Assembly: GCF_007991635.1 (NCBI RefSeq)
Contig: NZ_BJYS01000008.1
Span: 1 to 64,000 of the forward strand
Direction of reading: 5' to 3'
Length of the DNA: 64,000 nucleotides
From: Adhaeribacter aerolatus
GTDB lineage: Bacteria > Bacteroidota > Bacteroidia > Cytophagales > Hymenobacteraceae
The translations under genes were made by a program, and so were the position numbers. Positions 9,066 through 17,663 of the stretch are shown here, one piece after another. Each line of letters begins with the position of its first letter. Within the stretch, counting starts at the first letter, position 1. The notes beneath the pieces are model-generated. The model was not told where the DNA came from. It was given only the letters and a program-made list of their open reading frames with translations, and made no database searches.

Positions 9066-9821
9066 TTATTTACCCATGGCGTATTTAATGCCGGCTAACA
9101 GATGCTGCAGAAAAAGTGGTTCGCGGTAACTTTCCGGGGTATGGCCGCCGGCGGTATAAAAAGCCCGGCCGCCGTCAAATTCGTGGTACCAGATTATTGG
9201 GTGGTTAGCCCCGTTCTTGCCGCCCTTATAGCTGGTTTCGTCGAGCGTGGCTAAAACTTTAACCTTCAGATTAATACTTTTGAAGTTATACCATTCATCT
9301 ATCCGTTCCCATTTATCTGGCAGAAAGGCCGTAGACGGATGCTTTTTATCTTTCACCAGAATGGTAGCTTTCTGTACGGCCGGATGGCTATCGAAATAAG
9401 CGCCCACCAGTTGGTTATACCAGGGCCAATCGTATTCGGTGTCGGTGGCCGCATGAATGCCCACAAACCCGCCTCCCTTTTTAATATATCGTTCAAAAGC
9501 CGTTTGCTCCTGCAAATTCAGAACATCCCCGGTGGTACTCAGAAATACTACGGCCTTGTATTTTTTTAGATTATCGTCGTTAAACACCGAAGCATCCTTA
9601 GTGGCCTCAACGGCAATATTATTTTCCTTCCCTAGCTTCTGAATAGCCGCGATACCTTCCGGAATTGATTCATGGTAAAAGCCAGCAGTTTTGTAAAAAA
9701 CCAAAATAGCAGGCTTTGTTGAATCAACTTGTGCCTTGGCTTCCTCCTGTTGCATAGAGCAGCCAATCAACAGCATGGCAATTATTAATATTTCTCTTAA
9801 ATCAAGAACCCTGTTTTTCAT
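9066..9821 (-). CDS. ThuA-like domain lipoprotein
   Basis: With the ATG at 9821 the protein is 251 residues and begins with a lipoprotein signal whose lipobox is LIGC, so it is probably membrane-anchored outside the cytoplasm. An upstream in-frame start at 9860 would bury the signal and is less likely. The body is a ThuA-like (class I glutamine amidotransferase fold) domain: ILVFYKTAGFYHESIPEG, YKAVVFLSTTGD, GGGFVGIHAATDTE, and AFYTAGGHTPESY near the end. ThuA-like proteins are linked to sugar metabolism in other bacteria, but the substrate here is unknown. It is convergent with the deiminase pair and downstream of the S9 peptidase on the same strand. Confidence 0.88.
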   Translation of the reverse strand: MKNRVLDLREILIIAMLLIGCSMQQEEAKAQVDSTKPAILVFYKTAGFYHESIPEGIAAIQKLGKENNIAVEATKDASVFNDDNLKKYKAVVFLSTTGDVLNLQEQTAFERYIKKGGGFVGIHAATDTEYDWPWYNQLVGAYFDSHPAVQKATILVKDKKHPSTAFLPDKWERIDEWYNFKSINLKVKVLATLDETSYKGGKNGANHPIIWYHEFDGGRAFYTAGGHTPESYREPLFLQHLLAGIKYAMGK

Positions 9822-9933
9822 AACCTTAATTTTTAGTTTAAGCCTTTTGTATCTGCGCACTAGTAATTTACGATAATCTGGTTAAAAATGTAACACGCCC
9901 GTAAGTTAGCCGTTCGTTTCTACAAAGGCCTAA

Positions 9934-9963
9934 AAAAAGCCCATCTGGTTGGATGAGCTTTTT
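9934..9963 (-). terminator. Terminator of the S9 peptidase gene
   Basis: AAAAAGCCCATC (9934-9945) pairs with GATGAGCTTTTT (9952-9963) with one mismatch or wobble, giving a U-run on the minus-strand transcript. It lies 17 bases past the S9 peptidase stop. Confidence 0.75.
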
Positions 9964-9980
9964 CAGTATAAATATTTTAT

Positions 9981-12215
9981 TTATTGCTGACCGTTGGTGC
10001 CTTTAGGGTTTATAAGATTCCGTTCCAGGAAATCAGTCATCATGTTAAAGCGGTGCAGCAAGGTATTGCCGCCGCTGATGCCATGCGACCGGTTAGGATA
10101 GTAAAAGCTTTCGAATTGCTTATTAGCGCTAATCAAAGCATCCTGCATGGCGACGGCATTCTGAAAATGCACATTATCGTCGCCGGTGCCATGGATGAGC
10201 AACAGTTCACCTTGCATTTTATCGGCAAAAAACAAAGGAGAGTTTTGGTCGTAGCCGGCGGCGTTATCCTGCGGCGTTTTGAGGTAGCGTTCGGTATAAA
10301 CGGTATCGTAAAAGCGCCAGTTGGTAACCGGGGCTACCGAAATACCCGCTTTAAAAACACCATTTCCTTTGGTAAGGGCTAGCAACGTCATATAGCCACC
10401 AAAACTATGTCCGAACATGCCAATCCGGCTTTTATCGACGTACGGCAGTTTGCCTAAATATTGAGCTCCTTCTATCTGGTCGGCTATTTCGTACTTGCCC
10501 AAATTGGCGTAGGTAACTTTCTTAAAAGCAGCGCCCCGCCCTCCGGTGCCGCGGTTATCAATGCAAGCAATGATTAGCCCTTTACCAGCTAAATACTGAA
10601 ACCACCAATTATTTCGGGGCATCATATTTAAAACTTCCTGCGACCCGGGCCCACCGTAAACATACATCAGCACCGGGTATTTTTTATTCGGGTCGAAATT
10701 AGTGGGTTTTATTAAGAAGCCATTCAGGGTGGTATTATCCGCAATTTTAAAAGTGAAAAATTCCTGCTCCGATATATGGTAGCCGGCAAGTTTATTTTTT
10801 AGAGCGGCATTATCTTCGAGTACTTTTATAAGTTTACCCGCCGGAGCCCCGAATAGGCTAACAGTTGAGGGCGTATTGGCAGCGGCGGCATAATCAAGGT
10901 AATATTTATAATCCTGGCTCATGTTTATGGTGTGGTTGCCAGGCGCAGTAGTAAGTCGTTTTTTACCTTTACCGGTAAGGCTAATGCGGTATAAATGGCG
11001 GTCCAGCGGCGATATTTCCGTTGAGATGTAGTACAACGTTTTGCTTTTTTCGTCGAGACCAACAAACCGACTGATTTCCCAGTTGCCTTTGGTAATTTGC
11101 CGCACCAGTTTGCCTTGCATGTTATAATAATACAAATGGTTAAAGCCGTCCTTTTCCGAGGAAAAAATAAAGCCTTTGTCCTTATCCAGGTAAGTCAGGT
11201 CGTCGGTAATATCTACGTAAGCCTTATCTACTTCTTTCAGCACTACCTGGGCCTGGCCGGTAGTAGCATTGGCGTGCAATATTTCCAGGGTGTTCTGCAG
11301 GCGGTTCAGCCGCTGAATTGATAATAAATTGGCATTGCTGGTCCACTTTACCCGCGGTATGTAAATATCTTTTTCGGCGCCGGTATCCATGCGGGTTGTT
11401 TTCTTGCCGGGCAAATCATACACCGAAATGGAAACCACCGAATTGGCTTCGCCGGCTTTCGGATATTTAAACCGATAATCCTGCGGGTAAAGCTCCCCCC
11501 ACATTTGCATGTTGTATTCCGGTACGCGGCTTTCATCAAAAGTGTAAAAAGCAATTTTATTACCGTCCGGCGACCAGAAAAAAGCTTGGGCAAAGCTGAA
11601 CTCTTCTTCGTAAACCCAATCGGCAAAACCATTGATAATTTGGTTATAACGCCCATTTTGGGTAACCTGGGTTTCCTGCATGGTAGCCAGATCCACATAA
11701 AACAAGTTATTATCGCGGGCAAAAGCAACTTTGCGGCCATCCGGCGAAAAGCTGGCATACATCTGTTTGCCGCCTTTGCTTAGTTGGGTTAATTTTTTGG
11801 TGCCTACCTCATACACAAAAAACTCGGCTTTGGAAGACCGTCGATAGATCTGCTCGCGTTCCGTGGAGAATAAAACTTTCTTTTCGTCGGAGCTGAAAGT
11901 ATACGCGTCAAAAGCGATAGGTTTATCCGAACCGGTTAATTTAAGGTCTTCGCCTTCAATAATAGTAGCAACCGGTTTGCCGGTAGTAACTTCAAACTTA
12001 ACAACATCAGTTACCTTATTTTTCTCGTCGGCAATTTCGGCGGTATAAAACTGGCCGTTTCTCATCCAGTTAACGCCGCTTACCGTTTTAGCGGCAAAGG
12101 TAGAATTGCGGTAAATATCTTCGAGGGTAATGTCTTTTTTCTGCTGGGCAACGGTCGCCACCGTATAAAAACAAAACAACAGGGCCAGCAAGCCCGATTT
12201 AGATTTATTGTACAT
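9981..12215 (-). CDS. S9 family peptidase, dipeptidyl peptidase IV type
   Basis: A 744-residue exported serine peptidase that removes N-terminal X-Pro or X-Ala dipeptides. A signal peptide (about residues 1-23, ending VATVAQ) is followed by the eight-bladed propeller domain (about 100-470; PDGRKVAFARDNNLFYVDL and FADWVYEEEF, the latter containing the Glu pair that binds the substrate amino terminus in DPP-IV). The alpha/beta-hydrolase domain is at about 490-740. The catalytic triad is visible as Ser604 (GHSFGGY), Asp679 (HGTGDDNVHFQN) and His711 (SHGI). It is probably a single-gene unit with its own terminator. Confidence 0.95.
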   Translation of the reverse strand: MYNKSKSGLLALLFCFYTVATVAQQKKDITLEDIYRNSTFAAKTVSGVNWMRNGQFYTAEIADEKNKVTDVVKFEVTTGKPVATIIEGEDLKLTGSDKPIAFDAYTFSSDEKKVLFSTEREQIYRRSSKAEFFVYEVGTKKLTQLSKGGKQMYASFSPDGRKVAFARDNNLFYVDLATMQETQVTQNGRYNQIINGFADWVYEEEFSFAQAFFWSPDGNKIAFYTFDESRVPEYNMQMWGELYPQDYRFKYPKAGEANSVVSISVYDLPGKKTTRMDTGAEKDIYIPRVKWTSNANLLSIQRLNRLQNTLEILHANATTGQAQVVLKEVDKAYVDITDDLTYLDKDKGFIFSSEKDGFNHLYYYNMQGKLVRQITKGNWEISRFVGLDEKSKTLYYISTEISPLDRHLYRISLTGKGKKRLTTAPGNHTINMSQDYKYYLDYAAAANTPSTVSLFGAPAGKLIKVLEDNAALKNKLAGYHISEQEFFTFKIADNTTLNGFLIKPTNFDPNKKYPVLMYVYGGPGSQEVLNMMPRNNWWFQYLAGKGLIIACIDNRGTGGRGAAFKKVTYANLGKYEIADQIEGAQYLGKLPYVDKSRIGMFGHSFGGYMTLLALTKGNGVFKAGISVAPVTNWRFYDTVYTERYLKTPQDNAAGYDQNSPLFFADKMQGELLLIHGTGDDNVHFQNAVAMQDALISANKQFESFYYPNRSHGISGGNTLLHRFNMMTDFLERNLINPKGTNGQQ

Positions 12216-12384
12216 GCTTTGGTTGATATTTTATACTTAAAAGTACCTATTATTTACAAAAACCAGCCATCAAAGATTCCCACATTGAATTTGTTTATTA
12301 AATAAATCTAATAAAAACTTGCTAATTTAATATGTTCTGCTTAATTTCAAGTAGTTACATTCTACTAAACTCCTCTTTTCAGCT

Positions 12385-13791
12385 ATGGCAACAAGTCTAC
12401 ATCCAACCTTACAGGAGGAGTTTTCTATTACTCCTGATACACCCCACCCTACGGCTTTGCACGATCGGATTTCTTCCATGGATATTATTCGGGGAGTAGC
12501 TGTGCTAGGGATTTTAATCATGAATATTTTTGCATTTGGTTTGCCCGAAGTTTTAGATAATAATCCTGCTTTATTAAGTGGGAATATTAAATTAAATGAA
12601 ACTTTTTGGTTTGTAGTATTAGCTTTTTTTAGTGGGTCTATGCGGGGGCTATTCTCCATGCTTTTTGGTGCCAGCGTTATTTTACTTACGGCTAGCCGAG
12701 AAACGCAAAATTCCCGCTTATCAGTTGCCGATATTTATTACCGCCGCTTGTTATGGTTATTTGCTTTTGGAATGGCCGATGCTTATTTATTACTCTGGTT
12801 TGGTGATATACTATATGCTTATGCCATTTGTGGATTGTTTTTGTTTCCGTTCCGGAATTTAAAACCTGGTTATTTACTGCTGGCGGGGTTCTTGTGCTTT
12901 GCCGTACTTGGTTACAAAGTGTACGTGCGGGATACTACCTTCCTGAAAAAGAAAGAAGTTGCTACTGCGGCTTTAAATCAACAAGCGCAACACAAAAAGC
13001 TTACTGAGGAACAAGAAGCAGCTATTAAAGAATACAGAGAAACGCAAAAGAAATTTGAACCAGCTAATCTGAAAAAAGAGGCCGAAAAGGACATGGCTAA
13101 AGTAGCCGGAGGGTACACATCCAACTTTAATCGGGCTGCGGGATTTAGTGAGAAATCGCAAACTACCTTTTTCTATCATTTTGGTTTTCTCGATATTATT
13201 GCAATGATGTTTGTAGGAATGGCCTTCTTTCGCCTTGGTATATTATCCGGTAGATTAAAGAATAAATATTATTTGCTTATGCTGGTGGGCGGTTACAGCC
13301 TCGGGCTGGTATTAGGTATATATCCGGTTAATATTATTCAGCAAAACGAATATAATCCCCTCCTGTTCGTAGAAAAGCTATTGGCTGTATCACCTATCAA
13401 TCCTTACCAAATGCGGCGTCTATTAATTGCAACAGGTCATATTGGGTTGATAATGCTAATTTATAAAATGCGTTTACTACCCTGGTTAATGAATGCTTTA
13501 TCAGCCGTTGGCCGCATGGCTTTTACCAATTATGTAATACAAACCGTAATCTGTAGCCTGGTTTTCTATGGGTTTGGCTTTAACCTTTTTGGTAAATTGC
13601 CGCTTTACGAATTATATTATGTAGTAGCGGCAGTATGGGGTTTTCAATTAATAGTAAGCCCATTATGGCTCCGATATTTTCGTTTTGGTCCCTTGGAATG
13701 GTTGTGGCGGTCCCTATCTTATTGGCAACGGCAACCCATGTTAAAAGAGCCCCCGCAACCAGAAGAAAAATTAATTGCTGTAGGCGCTTAA
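12385..13791 (+). CDS. DUF418 family membrane protein (YeiB-like)
   Basis: A 468-residue polytopic inner-membrane protein with about nine to ten hydrophobic segments. The N-terminus RISSMDIIRGVAVLGILIMN is the hallmark opening of the YeiB/DUF418 group. The C-terminal 160 residues (VGRMAFTNYVIQTVICSLVF and onward) correspond to the DUF418 domain. A long hydrophilic, Lys/Glu/Gln-rich insertion at about residues 185-235 is predicted to be coiled coil. The family is thought to transport or acylate small molecules, but no function is established. It is a single gene with no clear promoter match. Confidence 0.88.
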   Translation: MATSLHPTLQEEFSITPDTPHPTALHDRISSMDIIRGVAVLGILIMNIFAFGLPEVLDNNPALLSGNIKLNETFWFVVLAFFSGSMRGLFSMLFGASVILLTASRETQNSRLSVADIYYRRLLWLFAFGMADAYLLLWFGDILYAYAICGLFLFPFRNLKPGYLLLAGFLCFAVLGYKVYVRDTTFLKKKEVATAALNQQAQHKKLTEEQEAAIKEYRETQKKFEPANLKKEAEKDMAKVAGGYTSNFNRAAGFSEKSQTTFFYHFGFLDIIAMMFVGMAFFRLGILSGRLKNKYYLLMLVGGYSLGLVLGIYPVNIIQQNEYNPLLFVEKLLAVSPINPYQMRRLLIATGHIGLIMLIYKMRLLPWLMNALSAVGRMAFTNYVIQTVICSLVFYGFGFNLFGKLPLYELYYVVAAVWGFQLIVSPLWLRYFRFGPLEWLWRSLSYWQRQPMLKEPPQPEEKLIAVGA

Positions 13792-13879
13792 AATTTTAGA
13801 GATTAAACTTCATTATAAATAGAAGACTCAGGTAATCTGCCCGGACAGGATTATACAGTTAAAATTCGAGCTTTAAGAT

Positions 13880-14422
13880 TTAGTCTTTGGTTACAATATT
13901 TAAATATTTTTCGCCCAGCACCCATTCATTTTTATAAAAAGGGCTTAAAAGAATATCTTGTTGGGTAACCTCCAGGTATTCTATTTTCTCTATTTGTTTT
14001 ACATCGGCTAAAAATAGCTCCCGATTAATAAATTTTTTATCGATTAAAACCTTTAAATGGTGCCTGGAAGCGGGTACTTGAAAATAACCTAAAACTTCTT
14101 CTAATCGCAACAAAGGGGTTTTGGTTTTTAATTCGGCTATTATTACCCCTGCTCTGCCTTTTTCTCCGAACTGTTCTAGTTGAGTCGAATCGGTGTAAGT
14201 CTCTAAAATTTTCAGGTTGTTTAGGTCCAGTATCAAGGAGTGGTAATTTGTTTCTAATGCTCCAATATAGATTAAAGGTTGCTCTATATTTACAATAAAA
14301 GCTTCCCTCGCCGGAAGTAATATTGGATTATTTCTCATTCCCGGATTTCCAGGCAATGGTTGGCCAAAAGAAAACGAAGGAAATACAAATACTAGAACCA
14401 ATAGAAATCCTGCAGTTTTCAT
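13880..14422 (-). CDS. Exported hypothetical protein
   Basis: A 180-residue protein with a clear signal peptide (KTAGFLLVLVFVFPSFSFG, cleavage near residue 20). The mature part has FIVNIEQPLIYIGALE and a later stretch GVIIAELKTKTPLLRLEEVL followed by VLIDKKFI. This faintly recalls the plug-domain pattern of TonB-dependent receptors, but there is no barrel. I do not recognise a family. It is convergent with the DUF418 gene and divergent from the HEAT-like gene. Confidence 0.65.
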   Translation of the reverse strand: MKTAGFLLVLVFVFPSFSFGQPLPGNPGMRNNPILLPAREAFIVNIEQPLIYIGALETNYHSLILDLNNLKILETYTDSTQLEQFGEKGRAGVIIAELKTKTPLLRLEEVLGYFQVPASRHHLKVLIDKKFINRELFLADVKQIEKIEYLEVTQQDILLSPFYKNEWVLGEKYLNIVTKD

Positions 14423-14577
14423 AAACTTGCTATTTATATGTTCTACCTGTCAGTTTTAAATACAACGATAACACCACAAATAAAAAGATATAAAGGCGTA
14501 TAAATTTGGTTACTGCGGAAACAGAAAGTTTTGCCGGTTGATTTTAATATTCTAATTCGGAGCTTATACCTTCGTGT

Positions 14578-15102
14578 ATGGACATAAAAGAAGCATTGCT
14601 GAAAGAATATTCTAAAGCCCAGGTTTTAAAAATTGCGGCTTATATAAATAACAACCCCGGACGATTCCGGAATCTGATGGAACTGTTTTTGGGAGAAGAT
14701 TACCGCCTTACCCAACGGGCGGCCTGGGTGCTTTCCCATTGTGCCGACCAGCATCCTGCTTTGCTATTGCCGTATTTACCAGAACTAATTTATAATCTGC
14801 AAAAAACAAAGCTGGCTGCGGTAAAGCGAAATACCGTACGCGTGCTGCAAAATATTCCTATTCCCGAAGAACTGCAGGGAATATTGGCCAATATTTGCTT
14901 TGAATATTTGATTACCAATGAACCGGTAGCCATAAAAGTTTTTGCAATGACCGTATTGGCTAACCTGGCGCAAGCGCAACCTGATCTCAAAAATGAGTTG
15001 CGCCTACTCTTGGAAGACCAGCTACCCTACGCCTCGCCGGCTTTTGTTTCACGGGCAAGTAAATTACTGCTGGTTTTAAAGAAAACTCCCAGCGTACTTT
15101 AA
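14578..15102 (+). CDS. HEAT-repeat-like protein
   Basis: A 174-residue, predicted all-helical cytosolic protein without signal peptide. Successive helix pairs such as LTQRAAWVLSHCADQHPALL, VKRNTVRVLQNI and VAIKVFAMTVLANLAQAQPDLK show the spacing of HEAT-like repeats. Proteins of this shape usually bind other proteins, and no partner can be named. The ATG follows TACCTTCG (one mismatch to the -7 consensus) by only a few bases, so the transcript may have a very short leader. Confidence 0.7.
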   Translation: MDIKEALLKEYSKAQVLKIAAYINNNPGRFRNLMELFLGEDYRLTQRAAWVLSHCADQHPALLLPYLPELIYNLQKTKLAAVKRNTVRVLQNIPIPEELQGILANICFEYLITNEPVAIKVFAMTVLANLAQAQPDLKNELRLLLEDQLPYASPAFVSRASKLLLVLKKTPSVL

Positions 15103-15165
15103 ATATTGTCGGCATCGGGGCGTTACTTTAATTAAAACTACCAAGCCATTTAGGTATTAAAATCC

Positions 15166-15196
15166 GGAATTTGCCGGTCAATTAGCGGCAAATTCC
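15166..15196. repeat. Perfect 11-base inverted repeat between the HEAT-like and ferredoxin genes
   Basis: GGAATTTGCCG (15166-15176) faces CGGCAAATTCC (15186-15196) across 9 bases. No T-run follows on the plus strand. It may be a weak terminator or an operator 39 bases upstream of the ferredoxin ATG. Confidence 0.5.
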
Positions 15197-15234
15197 AGTT
15201 GGGTACGTAGAACCCTGAAAAGGACCGCCAGATT

Positions 15235-15534
15235 ATGAGTAAAGTATTTAATATTCCGCAACAGGTTATTTATGTGTGCACCGGCGATAAGTGCAAAAAA
15301 AGAGGAGGTAAAGATATAGGCAAGCTTTTCCGGAGCATGGCCAAAGCAGCGGGGTTAAAAGATACCGTAGAAATAATTAAAACAGATTGTACCGACCGCT
15401 GCAAATTTGCGCCGGTTATGAGCATTCAGCCCCAAAATATCTGGCTGCACGATGTTACCGAAGCCCAGGCCACGCAGATATTTAACCAGTACATTGGTAA
15501 ACCATTTAAAAAAGAAAATCCTTCAGATATGTAA
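15235..15534 (+). CDS. Thioredoxin-like [2Fe-2S] ferredoxin
   Basis: A 99-residue protein with the thioredoxin-like 2Fe-2S ferredoxin pattern: Cys15 and Cys20 in VCTGDKCKKRGG, and Cys52 and Cys56 in DCTDRCKFAP. These four residues would bind the cluster. The fold is related to NuoE and to Clostridium-type thioredoxin-like ferredoxins. No partner oxidoreductase lies next to it; its convergent neighbour is a ferritin, so an iron-linked setting is possible but unproven. The last codons form the left arm of the transcription terminator, and the stop codon sits in its loop. Confidence 0.85.
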   Translation: MSKVFNIPQQVIYVCTGDKCKKRGGKDIGKLFRSMAKAAGLKDTVEIIKTDCTDRCKFAPVMSIQPQNIWLHDVTEAQATQIFNQYIGKPFKKENPSDM

Positions 15535-15548
15535 ACCTGAAGGATTTT
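15515..15548 (+). terminator. Terminator overlapping the ferredoxin stop codon
   Basis: AAAATCCTTCAG (15515-15526) pairs perfectly with CTGAAGGATTTT (15537-15548) around a 10-base loop that contains the TAA stop (15532-15534). The T-run on the right arm supports termination on the plus strand, and the A-run on the left does so for the convergent ferritin gene. Confidence 0.78.
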
Positions 15549-15570
15549 GCAATGTTTTAAAAGTTAATTT

Positions 15571-16095
15571 TTAACCTTCGTATTCAATTTTAGGAATATT
15601 TTTGTCGATTTCCCAACGACCGGTACCTTCTTCGCCAATTACCTCAAATAATTCGAGGGCGCGGCGAGCTACATACTCTTCTTCAATCTGTTCTTTCAAA
15701 AACCATTGAATAAATTGAAAAGTCATAAAATCTTTGGCTTTGAAGCAACGGTCGGCTATGCGGTTAAACTGCTGCGTTACATAAATTTCCTGCTGCAGCG
15801 CCGATTCAAAAACGCCCCGGAACGATTCAAACTCGTGGGGAATATTAGTTACCTCCGGCGAAATAGCCCGGCCACCCATATCGTTTACAAACTCAAATAA
15901 TTTAAGCATGTGCTCTCTTTCCTCACCGGATTGCTTTTGGAAATATTTGGCACTATTGTCATACCCGTTCTGGTTGCACCAAGCCGACATAGCTAAGTAA
16001 ACCGAAGAAGAATGCGCTTCTACTTTTATTTGTTCGTTTAAAAGGGTTTCTATTTCTTCCGTTAAGGAGGTTCTTAAGCGAAGTAAGTCTTTCAT
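15571..16095 (-). CDS. Bacterial non-heme ferritin
   Basis: A 174-residue ferritin that stores iron as ferric mineral in a 24-subunit cytosolic cage. By alignment to E. coli FtnA, the ferroxidase-site residues are present: Glu26 (NEQIKVE), Glu59 and His62 (GEEREHM), Glu103 (QQEIYVTQ) and Glu135/Gln136 (LKEQIEEE). The length is normal. Minus-strand transcription converges on the ferredoxin gene, with which it shares a terminator. Confidence 0.95.
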   Translation of the reverse strand: MKDLLRLRTSLTEEIETLLNEQIKVEAHSSSVYLAMSAWCNQNGYDNSAKYFQKQSGEEREHMLKLFEFVNDMGGRAISPEVTNIPHEFESFRGVFESALQQEIYVTQQFNRIADRCFKAKDFMTFQFIQWFLKEQIEEEYVARRALELFEVIGEEGTGRWEIDKNIPKIEYEG

Positions 16096-16236
16096 GGCAA
16101 TTTTCAGTTAATACAAAATGCAGATATTTATATTATCCGCTAACTAAATATAACTGAAAAAACCGGAAATGGTTTAGGCAGGTCTAGATTTCAGCCTAAT
16201 ACATATTAAGTCTAAATTAATCTGGTAGTAATAAGT

Positions 16237-16593
16237 TTAAACCGCCATGGCGTGCAGGCAATCGTGGAGAATGCTGTTCAGTTCCAGCATTACTTTGGCG
16301 CCCTGTAATAATTCGCGCAGGTTCAGCACATCGGTTAATGTGAGCACAAAGCACCGCTCGGTTCGGAAAAGATTAAGAATCACCACATCGGCTACCCGCG
16401 CAGTATTGTGAGCCATTTCCTCCAAATTAATCTGCTCCACTCTTTTCTTTAGTTCGAGCAGATCATGAATTTTAAAAGCAGATATACCGCCGGCAAACTC
16501 TAACCAAAAACAATTATTACGATTGCACTGATAAACAACACCAGCCGGAGTCCGGAATATTTCTTCTAATTGGTGAAAGGATGTCTTAGCCAC
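16237..16593 (-). CDS. Conserved hypothetical protein (possibly DUF6686-like)
   Basis: A 118-residue soluble protein with no signal peptide. A first half containing VVYQCNRNNCFWLEFAGG looks like a small beta sheet with a Cys pair (CNRNNC), and the second half is helical (LNLRELLQGAKVMLELNSIL). I recall similar short proteins in Bacteroidota under a DUF label, but I am not certain of the number. It stands alone, with a 1.07 kb AT-rich spacer upstream. Confidence 0.6.
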   Translation of the reverse strand: MAKTSFHQLEEIFRTPAGVVYQCNRNNCFWLEFAGGISAFKIHDLLELKKRVEQINLEEMAHNTARVADVVILNLFRTERCFVLTLTDVLNLRELLQGAKVMLELNSILHDCLHAMAV

Positions 16594-17663
16594 AAACCGC
16601 GATTTAAATATGCGTATTAATTATCTGGTGCGAAGATAAGAGCTATTTAGAATTAGTCCAAATAAAAATCCATTTTATTCTCCGTTTTCCTGCACTTCTT
16701 TGCGCCTACTGGTTTGAATAGCCATTTGCACCTATTTAGTCTCCCTACAACTCTGCAATTATACTGTTGTAATTTAAAATATTAAATACAATGCCAACAT
16801 AGGGCAAAAATACAATTATTAAATAATCTTGTTTTTTTTAAAATTAACTCATGCAAATCTCACCGCTGGGGATATTAATTACCGCATCCATAATAATATA
16901 GCAGAATATTAATATTTAACAATTAATGCATATATTAATAACATGGCTACTCCCACAAGCCATAACTTAATTATAAATATTACTTTTTGAATAGATAGTC
17001 AGGAATTTTCAGCAACAAATAACATCTTAAAGAAATTAAAAACCATTAATTTTATAAATATACAAAGTGTATACTAAAATCAATTCAAGAAATACATATT
17101 AATTTAAATTGTATTTATGTACTAAATATTTTTTTTACTAAAATATTATACAAGTATTATTTTTTTAGTATACATTTGCTACAACAAAAAATTAAATATA
17201 AAATAATAATAAGCAATCCATTGTATTTCAAAGTATTACCAATATTTTATTATATAAATCCATACCTAACAAACATTATAATTAAAACTAAATCAATAAA
17301 TTAAATTATTGCAATGAGTTTAATAAGCACTGTTTTATATAATTTATCATACAAATATTTTATATGAATTTATCCTTGGCCATTTATAACCCTGACAATT
17401 AAATATAATAAACATATCAATTTTATCTAAATTGAAACACATTTACTTAATATAAATTTTTACATACTTACAAGGTTAAGACGGGTAGCAAAACAGATTC
17501 TGAATAATTAATCTACCCCATTTCCCATCCACGAAATATCCTAAACAGCCAATCTCTAAAAATATAACTGGGACTACTGAACTCTTGACAAAAAATATTT
17601 TAACAATATTATTTTATTTATAAATACCTTAAAACAATAAATCTTCAATTTAAATAAAACTCT
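16594..17663. other. Very AT-rich 1.07 kb spacer without genes
   Basis: No credible ORF, tRNA or repeat array is visible. From about 16780 to 17660 the sequence is dominated by A and T with many short T/A runs (for example TTTTTTTA near 17130 and 17160) and is much richer in AT than the flanking genes. It presumably holds the promoter of the large surface-protein gene. No full TTTG-N19-TAnnTTTG match was found close to 17664. Confidence 0.7.
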
